Positions 1-9,853 of a stretch of 64,000 nucleotides of DNA are shown one piece after another. The notes beneath the pieces are model-generated. The model was not told the DNA's origin. It did no database searches and worked only from the letters and a program-made list of their open reading frames with translations. The stretch is taken from NCBI RefSeq assembly GCF_021295095.1, contig NZ_JAJLQX010000007.1:1-64000 (forward strand). Reading direction: 5' to 3'. Each line of letters begins with the position of its first letter. Position 1 is the first letter of the stretch. A program made the translations under genes and the position numbers. The stretch is from Phocaeicola oris. Its GTDB lineage: Bacteria > Bacteroidota > Bacteroidia > Bacteroidales > Bacteroidaceae.

Positions 1-71
1 CCAGACTCCTCATACTCGCGAAGAAGATTTAATTTTTCTTCCTCACTGTAATGTTTGTACTTTTTACGCAT
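1..71 (-). CDS. 5' end of a transposase-like or HTH protein (partial)
   Basis: The reverse strand opens with an ATG at 71 and reads 23 codons off the window edge, beginning MRKKYKHYSEEEKLNLLREY. The basic start followed by a SEEEKL helix resembles the N-terminal helix-turn-helix of IS3/IS66-type transposase subunits. Only this stub is visible, so the family is a guess and an ordinary small HTH protein is possible. It is too short to appear as a full reading frame here. Confidence 0.45.
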   Translation of the reverse strand, partial: MRKKYKHYSEEEKLNLLREYEES

Positions 72-91
72 AAGTTATACACATTTTTATG

Positions 92-190
92 GTTATTAAA
101 TGTGTCTACTTATATCAGTATAAGTCAGAAAACTTCTGATAAACTTAATAACTCATACATATCAGTTGGAAAAATCATCAAAAGACTATA
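92..190. repeat. Short degenerate palindrome array, about 22-bp spacing (locus 1)
   Basis: The gap between the transposase-like stub and ispG holds a near-perfect palindrome at 108-125 (ACTTATA/TATAAGT arms), then AACTTCTGATAA at 131-142 and TCATACATATCA at 153-164. The unit centres are about 20 and 22 bp apart. The same CATAC(G/T)NAT-type units occur at 20904-21034 and 60978-61085. This is the weakest of the four arrays. Confidence 0.5.
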
Positions 191-242
191 GAATTTCTGT
201 TGAAGGTTAAAGAATAATTTATTTTACTTTAAACACCAAAAC

Positions 243-2090
243 TTATTCTTTCCAATCGCCGGAATCTTTAATGAGCTGAATGAGTCGTTCCACTGCCTTT
301 TCTTGTGGAATATTCTTCTCAACACACACTTTCTTCTTATACAAGCTGACCTTTCCACGCGCAGCTCCAACATATCCGTAATCAGCATCGGCCATCTCAC
401 CGGGACCATTGACAATACATCCCATGATTCCAATCTTTAAACCTTTCAATGTAGAAGTTGCCATCTGAATCCGTTGAATGGTCTCTTCCAAATCATATAA
501 AGTCCGACCACAGCCGGGACAAGAGATATATTCCGTCTTACTCATGCGCAAACGTCCCCCCTGAAGAATACTGAAAGCCGTCTCATCCACTACACCCGAT
601 GCAATATTTCCTTGATTGAACAAAAAAACACCATCGCATACCCCATCAACCATGAGTGCTCCCATATCGGCAGCCGACTTAATCTGCAAGTCTTCCAGCT
701 GTTCCTCTTTATAATGCTGAAAGAATACAACCGGGTTCTTCAAACCTTCGTTCATCAGCTCATGAACTAATGCCCTGAACTCGCCCAGACGGTTCTGATG
801 ATTGCTCTGAGCAATAACTACCACTTCCGGATGATGACGCAATGCTGCCAAAGCCTCATCGCTAAAGCCCAAGAAAGGCAAAAAAAGGAACTTCATATCG
901 GCAGAACAGTAATGCAACTCAAAAAGATGCTCATTATTGAATGCCGGAAAGCAGTTCTTCTCATCGGGTACCCAATGATTAGCATCCACAATGGCAGGAA
1001 CAGACTCATCTCTATCAGTCGGCAGTTCCGATCCGTAATAGATATAATCGGGTTTAAACCGTTGATCCATTTCCTTTTTATCTCCGGTCATACGCGCAGA
1101 GATAACCACCGGTACATTATTTCCACCTATATTATGGACAGCCACAGTCTCACGTCGCGAAGGATCTAAATAATTAAAAACCGCTGCTTCCTTGCCCGGA
1201 ATATACGGATGTCCCTCACGCTCCAACATATAATCACGCAACTTCATCGCTACAGGAATCTCTGCTTCGGGAGCTTCGCTCAATGAAACACGAATAGTAT
1301 CTCCCAAACCATCAGCCAGCAAAGCACCGATACCAATAGCCGATTTTATTCGTCCGTCCTCACCGCCTCCTGCTTCCGTTACACCAAGATGCAGTGGAAA
1401 GTTCATACCTTCCTTCTCCATTCTATCGACCAACAGCCGGACAGTCTTTACCATAATAATAGTATTTGAAGCCTTAATGGAAATAACCACATCAGTAAAA
1501 TGCTGTTCTACAAAGACGCGGAGGAACTCCATACACGACTCTACCATTCCTGCTTGTGTATTGCCATAACGCGACATAATCCGGTCGGAAAGCGAACCAT
1601 GGTTCACTCCGATACGAACTGCCGTATGATTTTCCTTACATATATTAATAAAAGGAATTAATCGAGCACGAATCTTTTCTATTTCCTTCGCATATTCTTC
1701 ATCTGTATATTCCAGCTGTTTGAAGGTACGTCCCGGATCCACATAATTTCCGGGATTGATACGAACAGCCTCAGCGTATATCGCGGCCACATCTGCTACA
1801 TTTGCATTAAAGTGAACATCAGCTACCAATGGCGTATCATATCCGGCTTGACGGATTCCTGCGTTGATATTTGCCAGATTTTTTGCCTCGGGCACTCCTT
1901 GCGTTGTCAGACGAACATATTCCCCCCCCTCCTTAATAATTCTAATAGACTGGGCCACACTTCTTTCAGTATCCATAGTCGACGTATTTGTCATACTCTG
2001 AATACGAATAGGATTCTCACCACCCAGCGGAGTAGCTCCTACATTTACAACAGATGATTCGCGACGGGAATAATTGAAAAGATCGATCAT
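243..2090 (-). CDS. ispG: 4-hydroxy-3-methylbut-2-enyl diphosphate synthase (IspG/GcpE), long form
   Basis: IspG catalyses the penultimate step of the MEP isoprenoid pathway, reductively converting MEcPP to HMBPP with a [4Fe-4S] cluster. The 615-residue protein is the long form typical of Bacteroidetes and plants: an N-terminal TIM barrel (from about residue 10), an inserted middle domain, and a C-terminal cluster domain. The cluster ligands are visible as C524 and C527 (CPGCGRT) and C558 (MGCIVNGPGE), with the Glu of NGPGE close behind. It lies 3 bp downstream of purE on the same strand and is probably co-transcribed with it. The start follows directly after the purE stop. Cytoplasmic. Confidence 0.97.
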   Translation of the reverse strand: MIDLFNYSRRESSVVNVGATPLGGENPIRIQSMTNTSTMDTERSVAQSIRIIKEGGEYVRLTTQGVPEAKNLANINAGIRQAGYDTPLVADVHFNANVADVAAIYAEAVRINPGNYVDPGRTFKQLEYTDEEYAKEIEKIRARLIPFINICKENHTAVRIGVNHGSLSDRIMSRYGNTQAGMVESCMEFLRVFVEQHFTDVVISIKASNTIIMVKTVRLLVDRMEKEGMNFPLHLGVTEAGGGEDGRIKSAIGIGALLADGLGDTIRVSLSEAPEAEIPVAMKLRDYMLEREGHPYIPGKEAAVFNYLDPSRRETVAVHNIGGNNVPVVISARMTGDKKEMDQRFKPDYIYYGSELPTDRDESVPAIVDANHWVPDEKNCFPAFNNEHLFELHYCSADMKFLFLPFLGFSDEALAALRHHPEVVVIAQSNHQNRLGEFRALVHELMNEGLKNPVVFFQHYKEEQLEDLQIKSAADMGALMVDGVCDGVFLFNQGNIASGVVDETAFSILQGGRLRMSKTEYISCPGCGRTLYDLEETIQRIQMATSTLKGLKIGIMGCIVNGPGEMADADYGYVGAARGKVSLYKKKVCVEKNIPQEKAVERLIQLIKDSGDWKE

Positions 2091-2093
2091 AAA

Positions 2094-2603
2094 TTAATTC
2101 GTTTTATAGTCATATTTTACTTCCTTGAGATCAACGTTTGCTTTCTCTATTTTCTGTTTCAAACTTTCCTTATAGGAAGCAAACTTTTCCATTAATTCAG
2201 CATCGCTCAAAGCAAGCATTTGCACAGCCAAGATAGCGGCATTCATAGCTCCATTGATAGCAACGGTCGCAACAGGAATACCGGGAGGCATCTGAATAAT
2301 AGAATAAAGGGCATCAACCCCATCGAGAACAGAACCTTTGATAGGTACTCCAATGACAGGAAGTGTGGTATTGGCAGCAATCACTCCCGGAAGAGCAGCA
2401 GCCATACCGGCTCCGGCAATGATAACCTTCAGACCACGATCAGCAGCATTCTTTGCAAAATTCTCAACAGCCTCGGGAGTACGATGCGCGGAAAGTGCGT
2501 TAATCTCAAAAGGAATTCGCATCTCATCCAGTAATTTAGCAGCTTTCTCCATGACCGGAAGGTCGGAAGTGCTACCCATAATAATACTTACTAACGGTTT
2601 CAT
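2094..2603 (-). CDS. purE: N5-carboxyaminoimidazole ribonucleotide mutase (PurE)
   Basis: Class I PurE of 169 aa, which interconverts N5-CAIR and CAIR in purine biosynthesis. The N-terminus shows the family signature IIMGSTSDLPVMEKAAKLL, with the conserved SAHRTP motif near residue 39 and the GAGMAAALPGV loop near residue 65. Length and motifs are complete. It sits between gcvH and ispG in a leftward cluster, with about 80 bp to gcvH upstream and 3 bp to ispG downstream. Cytoplasmic octamer in characterised homologues. Confidence 0.97.
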   Translation of the reverse strand: MKPLVSIIMGSTSDLPVMEKAAKLLDEMRIPFEINALSAHRTPEAVENFAKNAADRGLKVIIAGAGMAAALPGVIAANTTLPVIGVPIKGSVLDGVDALYSIIQMPPGIPVATVAINGAMNAAILAVQMLALSDAELMEKFASYKESLKQKIEKANVDLKEVKYDYKTN

Positions 2604-2682
2604 AAAACTTATTTATTACAATAATCGTGTGGAGAGAAGCTTTCGCCCACCCATCCACACGATTCTACATTGATTTTAAAAT

Positions 2683-3066
2683 TTATTTCTCGCTCACTAA
2701 TGCCTTATAAGCTTCAGCATCCAGCAGTTCGTTTATTTCGGCAGCATTATCCGGTTTAATCTTGATAAGCCATCCATCACCATAAGGATCTTTGTTTACT
2801 AACTCTGGCTCATCGGCTAAATTCTCATTCTCTTCCAACACTTCACCTGCAACCGGAAGGAATAAGTCAGAAACAGTCTTTACAACTTCGATAGTCCCAA
2901 AAGTTTCGCCTTTGCCAATTTTCTCTCCAACAGTAGGAATGTCAACAAAAACGATGTCACCCAACTGATCTTGCGCATAATCTGTAATGCCTACATAAGC
3001 AATGTCACCTTCAACACGAATCCATTCATGCTCGCTGGTGTAACGTACATTGTTAGGGAAATTCAT
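2683..3066 (-). CDS. gcvH: Glycine cleavage system H protein
   Basis: GcvH is the lipoylated shuttle of the glycine cleavage complex and carries the aminomethyl group between the P, T and L proteins. The 127-aa sequence has the biotinyl/lipoyl fold, and the lipoylation lysine lies in [13 protein letters not shown] (about residue 63). Length is normal. Neither gcvP nor gcvT is adjacent, which is common in Bacteroides. It lies in the purE-ispG cluster, downstream of the PAP2-like gene. Confidence 0.97.
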   Translation of the reverse strand: MNFPNNVRYTSEHEWIRVEGDIAYVGITDYAQDQLGDIVFVDIPTVGEKIGKGETFGTIEVVKTVSDLFLPVAGEVLEENENLADEPELVNKDPYGDGWLIKIKPDNAAEINELLDAEAYKALVSEK

Positions 3067-3110
3067 AATGTCTTTAATTAATAAGGTTAGTATTTAATTT
3101 TAAATTTCAT

Positions 3111-3764
3111 TCAAATAAACAAAATTCCAATGATTCCACAAAACAATCCAACAAGAAATCCTAATAATATCTCCAATAACGTATGATGAACGATAATTAT
3201 TCTGGCTGTTCCAAGCATTCCTGACAATAAGATAAACAAGGAGAGCCAACCGATAGGATTAAAATTAAAAAGCATACAGTAAGAAACCAAGCCTCCTACC
3301 ATCAGTCCGCTACTAGCCACATGAATACTAATTTTATAGCGAAAGTTAATAAGTGTACAACATATCATGCAGAGCAAAGAAGCGATAATGATGCCTGTCA
3401 TATAACGGGGCAGATGCATACGATACATGGTAATCAAACAAGTAAGATAGCTGATAATAGTAAGTACATAAGGAACGTAACGGCGCTCACGCACACTAAG
3501 CTCCTTTATTCCCCACCCATTTACCCGTTGAAACAAGTAAATGGCAGCCATAGGAATAAGGTAAGTAAAACTTCCAACGAGTATGATCACCTGCAACCGA
3601 TAATTTAATGGAATAATACGCAGATAAGTGCAGAAAAGTAACAAAAAGAAAGCCAATACCGGAATCAGGAAAGGCGTAAAAATGACAGAAATAGCATGAG
3701 CACTAAAGTTCAGTGCATCGATCGGTTTCTTTTTTTCTATTTCATTCAATTCTTCTTGTATCAT
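3111..3764 (-). CDS. PAP2-like integral membrane protein
   Basis: A 217-aa protein with about six hydrophobic segments. The stretch ARIIIVHHTLLEILLGFLVG near residue 185 resembles the third PAP2 phosphatase motif (Arg, then His, then an acidic residue). The earlier PAP2 motifs are weak, so phosphatase activity is uncertain. It is 7 bp downstream of rpoN on the same strand and likely co-transcribed. If it is a PAP2 enzyme, lipid or undecaprenyl pyrophosphate phosphatase activity in the inner membrane would be expected. Confidence 0.6.
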   Translation of the reverse strand: MIQEELNEIEKKKPIDALNFSAHAISVIFTPFLIPVLAFFLLLFCTYLRIIPLNYRLQVIILVGSFTYLIPMAAIYLFQRVNGWGIKELSVRERRYVPYVLTIISYLTCLITMYRMHLPRYMTGIIIASLLCMICCTLINFRYKISIHVASSGLMVGGLVSYCMLFNFNPIGWLSLFILLSGMLGTARIIIVHHTLLEILLGFLVGLFCGIIGILFI

Positions 3765-3771
3765 TTTATTC

Positions 3772-5325
3772 TTATTCTCTCCTTAAACGAGCAGTTGGTA
3801 TATTCAACTGCAACCGATATTTCGCCACGGTACGGCGGGCTATCGGATAACCTTTCTTTTTCAGCAACGAAGCTAACTCATCATCCGTCAACGGTGAATT
3901 CTTATCTTCCTCATCCACACATTCTCTTAAAATTCGTTTTATCTCATGCGAAGAGAGTATCTCATCATCGTCATCATTCTTCTTAAATCCGGCAATAAAA
4001 AAGAACTTCAGCGGGTAGATACCAAAATTAGTCTGCGCATATTTACTGTTACTGACTCTTGATACTGTAGATATATCCAAATGTGCTCTTTCCGCTACAT
4101 CCTTAAGAATCATTGGTTTCAGCAGAGATTCATCGCCCGTTTGAAAGAATGCTTTCTGTATATCAACTATCGCATTCATAGTAACTATCAATGTATGTTG
4201 GCGCTGCTTCACCGCATTAATAAATCCTTGTGCGGCATCTACTTTCTGTTTCAGAAACAAAAATGCATCTTTCTGTGATTTACTTTGATTATCTTTATTT
4301 CGAATTTGCTCATCGAGCATCTGAGAAAACTCACGACTTAAACGAAGTTCCGGCACATTCCAATTATTCAGGCTGACTGTTACATTACCATCATCATCGG
4401 CATCAATAATAAAATCCGGAATAATTTGTTGAAAATTCTTTCCGATAGCTTCCCCCAAAGAACTCCCTGGGCGTGGATTTAATTTTGTCAGTTCAGTTAA
4501 AGCCTCCTGATACGTCTCCTCTGTAATATTCAATCGTTGAATAATCCGATCCTTATTCTTCTTCATGAAGTCATCAAGACATCTTGTAATGATATCCTGC
4601 TCTATTTTTTTCAATGGAGAATCCGGTTTACGCCTTATCTGAAGCAATAAACACTCTTGAAGGTCACGAGCTCCTATTCCCGCCGGATCGAACGACTGAA
4701 TAACCTTTAATATCTTCCGCAACTCATCCTCATTCGCATTAACGCCCTGATAAATAGCCAATTCATCAGCTACAGACGAGAGAGACTTACGCAAAAGGCC
4801 GTCATCATCCAGCGATCCAATCAGATACTCACCAATACCTCGCTCCTTTTCTGTCAAATTCTGCATCATCAACTGATCTTTCAATTCATCATAAAAGGAA
4901 GTTATATCAGAGAAAGGAATCTCCTCAGCAACCTCTCCTCTATTTCGATTTTGTTCCTGAAGTTTATAATCAGGAATGTCATCCTCCGTACGGTAATCGC
5001 TCAAAGAATCGTTATCGGAATAATCGGACGGAGAATCATCATCATTTCCAAGAAAACCTTCCTCATCACCCTGACGGTCCTCTTTTTCACCGTACTCCTC
5101 CATTTCATAATCATCACTTCCACCTTCAACAGCTTTATCCACCGTCTCCAATGCAGGATTATCAAGAATCTCCGTTTGGATTCGTTCCTCGAATTCCTGC
5201 TTAGGCAACTCCAACAACTTTACCACCATAATCTGTTGTGGCGATAAAGTCTGAACCTGCTGTATTGACTGAGTCTGTATTTGAGTTGACTTCTGTGGCA
5301 TCTTTCTTAATTTAACCAATGACAA
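3772..5325 (-). CDS. rpoN: RNA polymerase sigma-54 factor
   Basis: A 517-aa RpoN. The N-terminal activator-interacting region is glutamine and leucine rich (TQSIQQVQTLSPQQIMVVKLLELP, about residues 16-40). An acidic linker follows (about 70-130), then the core-binding domain. The DNA-binding part ends in the RpoN box ARRTVAKYR (about residue 495). Sigma-54 directs transcription only with AAA+ enhancer-binding activators, none of which is in this window. It precedes the PAP2-like gene and follows the kinase-like gene, all leftward. Confidence 0.97.
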   Translation of the reverse strand: MSLVKLRKMPQKSTQIQTQSIQQVQTLSPQQIMVVKLLELPKQEFEERIQTEILDNPALETVDKAVEGGSDDYEMEEYGEKEDRQGDEEGFLGNDDDSPSDYSDNDSLSDYRTEDDIPDYKLQEQNRNRGEVAEEIPFSDITSFYDELKDQLMMQNLTEKERGIGEYLIGSLDDDGLLRKSLSSVADELAIYQGVNANEDELRKILKVIQSFDPAGIGARDLQECLLLQIRRKPDSPLKKIEQDIITRCLDDFMKKNKDRIIQRLNITEETYQEALTELTKLNPRPGSSLGEAIGKNFQQIIPDFIIDADDDGNVTVSLNNWNVPELRLSREFSQMLDEQIRNKDNQSKSQKDAFLFLKQKVDAAQGFINAVKQRQHTLIVTMNAIVDIQKAFFQTGDESLLKPMILKDVAERAHLDISTVSRVSNSKYAQTNFGIYPLKFFFIAGFKKNDDDDEILSSHEIKRILRECVDEEDKNSPLTDDELASLLKKKGYPIARRTVAKYRLQLNIPTARLRRE

Positions 5326-5373
5326 AATTAGCTATAATTCAGATAACAACCGACCTTTTCCAAAAATATTTCT

Positions 5374-7050
5374 TTAGTATTTAAAACTACTGCCACCCAA
5401 AAATTCACGTAACAGAGAAGTTGGCGGAATTTCGCGACTTGGAATTGACTTAATATAACTTAAGAACTTGCTCAAGCGATAAGCTTCAGAATATTCCGGA
5501 CAATCCTCGGGAACCTTTCTTAATATAGGTTCGGCTACATCCTTAATAACAGCCAACTCAAAAAGCAAAGCCGAATTGAACATCGCATCAGCATTCTCCT
5601 GATAAGGGAAAATCCACTTATCCTCACCTCTCCGCACGCTTGGCCAACGACAGATAGTCTCCTCAGCCGAATAATTACGATATTTATAATCACGCACAAT
5701 ACGACGAAGTAAACGGTTGTCGGTAGTAGGAATATTATTATGATCATCCAACTGAATAGTTGTCAAAGCCGACACATATATCCTATATTTTTCCTCATCC
5801 GGGATATGTGAAGCCAATTCCGGATTTAAGGCATGAATCCCCTCTAATATAAGAATCATATTCTCATCAAGTTTCAACTTCTTATCCGATTCTCGTTTTC
5901 CCGTAGTAAAGTTAAACTTTGGCAACATCACTTCCTTACCTGTCAACAAGTCTTGTAATTGTTGATTAAAGTAATCCAAATCAAGTGCATAAAGAGACTC
6001 AAAATCATAATCACCGTTCTCATCTTTCGGAGTATGCTCACGGTCAAGGAAATAGTTGTCTAACGAAACAGGATAAGGTCTTAAACCATTAGCCATCAAT
6101 TGGACACTGAGTCGTTTACTAAATGTGGTTTTACCGGAAGATGAAGGACCGGAGATGAGTACTATGCGAACATGGTGTTCCCCCTGATTACGACGATAAA
6201 TTTCATCGGCAATATTTGAAATCTTCTTTTCCTGCAAAGCTTCCGACACTTTAATCATATCTGAAGTAAAACCTTTAGACGCAACCAAGTTAAAATCCCC
6301 CACATTCGATACGCCAATAATTCTATTCCAACGACGGGTTTCTTTAAACACCTCAAGCATCTTGTCCTGTTTTACTATATCCTCAAGTTCATTGGGATTC
6401 GACTGCTTCGGAACACGAAGTAAAACACCGTCATAATACTTAACGAGATCCCATTTCTTTATGAATCCTGTACTCGGAAGCAGACAACCATAATAGTAAT
6501 CCACACACTCTCCCAATGTATAATAATGAGAATATAACTTACCTGTAGAGTTAACTAAACGAACCTTATCCTCACGGCCTTTCATTTTGAAAAGTTCCGC
6601 AACATCCGACGTATGTGCCTCAAAGCGATGGAATGGAATATCCTGATCAATAATCTCCTGCATACGTTGTTTCAAGCGCATCACATCATCCAGTCCAATT
6701 TCACGACCGATAGTCAAACAGATATAATAACCCTTTGAAACCGGATGTTCCATAATAAAGTCTCCATTAGGATAAAGATCTTCTACCGCTTTACACATCA
6801 CAAAGCAAAGCGAACGAACATAAGTTCGCATGGCTGAAGCGGATGTAACATCAAGAAACTCCACATCCTTATTATTATATACCCGAAAATTCAAACCTTC
6901 AACAACATTATTCACTTTCGCGCTGACTACCCCATAGGGCATAGCCAAATTAAATCCATTATAAATTTCCAAAAGAGAGCTCCCAATTGGGAATTCTTTA
7001 GAAATATTATTATTTTTGCAACAGATTTGTAACATGTGTTCCATTCTCAC
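5374..7050 (-). CDS. TGS-domain / uridine kinase-like nucleoside kinase
   Basis: A 558-aa protein with three parts. The N-terminal segment (about 1-70) resembles a TGS domain, the next (about 75-250) resembles the second additional domain of threonyl-tRNA synthetase, and the C-terminal part is a phosphoribulokinase/uridine kinase fold. The Walker A loop GPSSSGKT is at residues 301-308, followed by SLDNYF and LILEGIHAL typical of uridine kinases. The same domain order is widespread in Bacteroidetes and Firmicutes. The physiological substrate is not settled by sequence. It reads leftward into rpoN and is divergent from the phosphate symporter. Confidence 0.85.
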   Translation of the reverse strand: MRMEHMLQICCKNNNISKEFPIGSSLLEIYNGFNLAMPYGVVSAKVNNVVEGLNFRVYNNKDVEFLDVTSASAMRTYVRSLCFVMCKAVEDLYPNGDFIMEHPVSKGYYICLTIGREIGLDDVMRLKQRMQEIIDQDIPFHRFEAHTSDVAELFKMKGREDKVRLVNSTGKLYSHYYTLGECVDYYYGCLLPSTGFIKKWDLVKYYDGVLLRVPKQSNPNELEDIVKQDKMLEVFKETRRWNRIIGVSNVGDFNLVASKGFTSDMIKVSEALQEKKISNIADEIYRRNQGEHHVRIVLISGPSSSGKTTFSKRLSVQLMANGLRPYPVSLDNYFLDREHTPKDENGDYDFESLYALDLDYFNQQLQDLLTGKEVMLPKFNFTTGKRESDKKLKLDENMILILEGIHALNPELASHIPDEEKYRIYVSALTTIQLDDHNNIPTTDNRLLRRIVRDYKYRNYSAEETICRWPSVRRGEDKWIFPYQENADAMFNSALLFELAVIKDVAEPILRKVPEDCPEYSEAYRLSKFLSYIKSIPSREIPPTSLLREFLGGSSFKY

Positions 7051-7131
7051 TACAATTTATTTTTCAATTGTTTAAAGATAGGGAGAACTTTTTATAAATC
7101 TTCGAATACGTATCATAAAATTGATTAAAAT

Positions 7132-8838
7132 ATGTCGATTTGGATCTTTTTCAAGCTCATTGGATCATTAGCCCTACTGATGTATGGAATGAAATCTATG
7201 AGCGAAAGTTTACAGAAGATGGCAGGTAGCCAGTTACGACACGTTCTACAAAAAATGACTACCAACCGATTCACCGGAATGCTGACCGGTACTTTTGTAA
7301 CAGCAGCAGTTCAATCATCAACAGCAACAACCGTCATGACCGTCTCTTTCGTCAATGCCGGTCTCCTCACTTTAGCACAAGCCATTTCAGTAATTATGGG
7401 AGCCAACATCGGTACTACACTTACCGCGTGGATCATGAGCGCAGGCTTCTCGTTTAATATAACCGATTTCGTTTATCCAACATTTGTAATCGCCATCATT
7501 CTTTGTTATACTAAAAACAAAAAGAGTCTTGGCGATTTTTTATTTGGTGTGGCATTTATGTTCTTAGGACTTGGCACACTAAGACAAACCGGAATAGACA
7601 TGCACTTATCGGAAAATCAATCCGTTCTTGACTTCTTTTCATCTTTCAATCCAAAAAGTTTTATCACTACCATTACCTTTTTATTAATAGGTAGTATAAT
7701 GACTATGTGTGTGCAATCGTCAGCTGCTATTATGGCTATCACCATGATTCTTTGCTCCAGCGGAGTTCTTCCAATCTATCAGGGCATTGCATTGGTCATG
7801 GGTGAGAACATAGGAACGACTGTTACATCAAATATCATCGCGTTAACAGCTAATACACAAGCCCGTCGAGCAGCTTTGGCGCACATGTTCTTTAATGTAT
7901 TTGGCGTGATATGGGTATTGTGTATCTTCCATCTGTTTGTGGATATGGTTTGCGGAGTCGTAGGTTATGATGAAACGCTTACTAAATCCGATCCGAAATT
8001 TCTTGCTAATGCCGCAAAACTTTCATTTGTTTTAGCTGCATTCCATACATCATTCAATATATCCAATACTGCCATTCTCATTTGGTTCATCCCTCAAATT
8101 GAGAAACTTGTCTGTAAAGTTATCAAACCAAAGAAGAATGACGAGGAAGATGATTTCCGTTTACGCTTTATCAGCAGTGGGTTCCTTGAAACTCCTGAAC
8201 TCTCTGTCCTTGAGGCACAAAAAGAAATACAGAACTTCGCCAAGCGTATTCACCGCATGTTCGGCTTTGTCCAGACACTGCTCAATTTGAAAGATGACGC
8301 GGAATTTGCCAAACTGTTTTCCCGAATTGAGAAATATGAAAACATATCGGATAGTATGGAGATTGAAATCGCCAAGTATCTGGATAATGTCAGCAATGCT
8401 CATCTAAGCCCAGAAACAAAAGGAAAAATTCGTGCTATGCTTCGAGAGATTTCCGAAATAGAAAGTATCGGTGACAGCTGCTACAATCTGGCCCGCACCA
8501 TTAATCATAAGCATAACGGGGATAAAGATTTCACAGAAACACAGTATAACCATATTCAACACATGCTTTTCTTAATCAATCAGTCTTTGAATCAAATGGA
8601 TAAACTGATTGACAATAAAGAAAGTTTGGACGTTAATCAGGTTTATAATTTGGAAAACGAAATTAATAACTTCCGTTCTCACCTAAAAAATCAGAACATT
8701 ACCGATGTCAACAACAAAGCATACGATTATCAAATAGGTGTCTATTATATGGATATAATTAACGAATGCGAGAAATTAGGTGACTACGTTGTAAATGTTG
8801 TTGAGGCCAGAACAAATACAAAGGAGAAAAAAGAATAA
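7132..8838 (+). CDS. Na+/phosphate cotransporter family protein with PhoU-like tail
   Basis: 568 aa. The N-terminal half (about 1-320) has roughly eight membrane segments and the two inverted NaPi-2 repeats with QSSTATT (about 64) and QSSAAIM (about 200) signatures, each followed by MGANIGTT or MGENIGTT. The C-terminal part (about 345-560) is a soluble PhoU-like helical domain. Inner-membrane phosphate uptake driven by sodium is the family role. Divergent from the kinase gene, with 81 bp between them. No Pho-box-like site was identified. Confidence 0.92.
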   Translation: MSIWIFFKLIGSLALLMYGMKSMSESLQKMAGSQLRHVLQKMTTNRFTGMLTGTFVTAAVQSSTATTVMTVSFVNAGLLTLAQAISVIMGANIGTTLTAWIMSAGFSFNITDFVYPTFVIAIILCYTKNKKSLGDFLFGVAFMFLGLGTLRQTGIDMHLSENQSVLDFFSSFNPKSFITTITFLLIGSIMTMCVQSSAAIMAITMILCSSGVLPIYQGIALVMGENIGTTVTSNIIALTANTQARRAALAHMFFNVFGVIWVLCIFHLFVDMVCGVVGYDETLTKSDPKFLANAAKLSFVLAAFHTSFNISNTAILIWFIPQIEKLVCKVIKPKKNDEEDDFRLRFISSGFLETPELSVLEAQKEIQNFAKRIHRMFGFVQTLLNLKDDAEFAKLFSRIEKYENISDSMEIEIAKYLDNVSNAHLSPETKGKIRAMLREISEIESIGDSCYNLARTINHKHNGDKDFTETQYNHIQHMLFLINQSLNQMDKLIDNKESLDVNQVYNLENEINNFRSHLKNQNITDVNNKAYDYQIGVYYMDIINECEKLGDYVVNVVEARTNTKEKKE

Positions 8839-9121
8839 AATAACGGGGACGACGAATTCAAAATAATGTGATTGGGCATCACTATTTCTTTAAATTAATA
8901 CACGACTTTAAAAAATAATCTTATACAACTACAGTTTCCAATGTATGAATGTGGAAAGAAAGACATATAAGTTGCCATATTCATCAGGAGAGTTTTTCGT
9001 TTCACATTAGTGAAACAAGTGAATTATCCGTATAAGTTAGTTAATTTATATGGTTCACTTTTCAAAGTTTCTTGATGACTGATTTAATTAGCCTAACGAC
9101 AAGAATATAATACACTGTTTC
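8839..9121. other. Intergenic region with one arm of an inverted repeat pair
   Basis: No credible gene is seen. The region holds an isolated GATTGGGCATCAC unit near 8870, resembling the array at 9854-9953, and then most of the 138-bp repeat copy described at 8965-9102. Confidence 0.6.
8965..9102 (-). repeat. Inverted copy of the intergenic repeat at 60915-61118 (short form)
   Basis: Read on the minus strand, this stretch matches 60915-61118 almost base for base at both ends: TTGTCGTTAGGCTAATT, then a CAGTCATCAAGAAACTTTG block, and finally AACTCTCCTGAT and GGCAACTTATAT. The centre has only two 22-bp units, TTTCACATTAGTGAAA (9000-9015) and TTATCCGTATAA (9024-9035), against five units in the other copy. 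Confidence 0.85.
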
Positions 9122-9717
9122 TCATTTCATGACAGCCTTCAGCCTTGAAGTTGCACGCTGAATCATATCCATGGTTCCACTGCCATCGCTAACATACTTC
9201 ACAACCATCTCGGCATAACCAATAGCATCCTACAGCTTCGCGTCTTCTTTCCCATCTTTCTTTGCTTTATCAATCAGAGGAACCAATTCGCTTAAATCCT
9301 CCAATTCCGGAAGGTTACCCGGACGCATGGCATTAATAGCAGCATTCAACGAAGCATTCGGATCACCTATTCGGAGTTGTATTATCACCAAGAACATAGC
9401 CCTGTATTAAATACACTGTTCCAACGGGATTAATATTAGCATTTGCTTCTGCCTCCTCTGCAGCCGGAGATGAATTCATCCATTTTGCCTGCCTGTATTC
9501 TGACGTACCATCCGAATAAGTAATCCAAACTTGAAAAGGCAAACGAGGAGCCGTTCCAACAGGAACTTCAACATTAACAGCCTCAACACTGACAATTGTT
9601 TTGAAACCAACTGAACGCTGATAAACAAGACACTTCAGTTGTAATTGCAGCACGTAAAGGTTCTACAAACAACCAGCATACTTGAACGACAACAAGATAG
9701 TATAAAGTTTTCCTCAT
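9122..9717 (-). pseudogene. Remnant of a secreted Ig-like-domain (possible glycoside hydrolase) gene
   Basis: Three fragments of one decayed gene read leftward. The first starts at 9717 with a signal peptide (MRKTLYYLVVVQVCWLF). The second, in another frame (about 9375-9620), has an Ig-like Big_4-type segment with PVGTAPRLPFQVWITYSDG. The third, in a third frame (9122-9372), has PNASLNAAINAMRPGNLPEL and is interrupted by a TAG codon near 9230. At least two frameshifts and one nonsense codon are needed, and the gene is far shorter than any complete protein of this layout. The Ig-like segment recalls domains attached to Bacteroides glycoside hydrolases such as GH127 enzymes, but the catalytic domain is gone, so the parent family is uncertain. 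Confidence 0.75.
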
Positions 9718-9853
9718 AGTCAAAATTTCTCTATTTAGTTTACAAAACTGCATAAAATCAGCTATACTCCCTAATATATGACACGAATCTTCCGATAAAT
9801 CTTTAACGTTATTTTTATATATACTAATAGAGTTGGTCAACAACTATTGAACA

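Noticed and set aside
3321-3608. Rightward frame inside the PAP2-like gene
   Set aside because: No family resemblance. The opposite strand has a consistent membrane protein in a conserved cluster.
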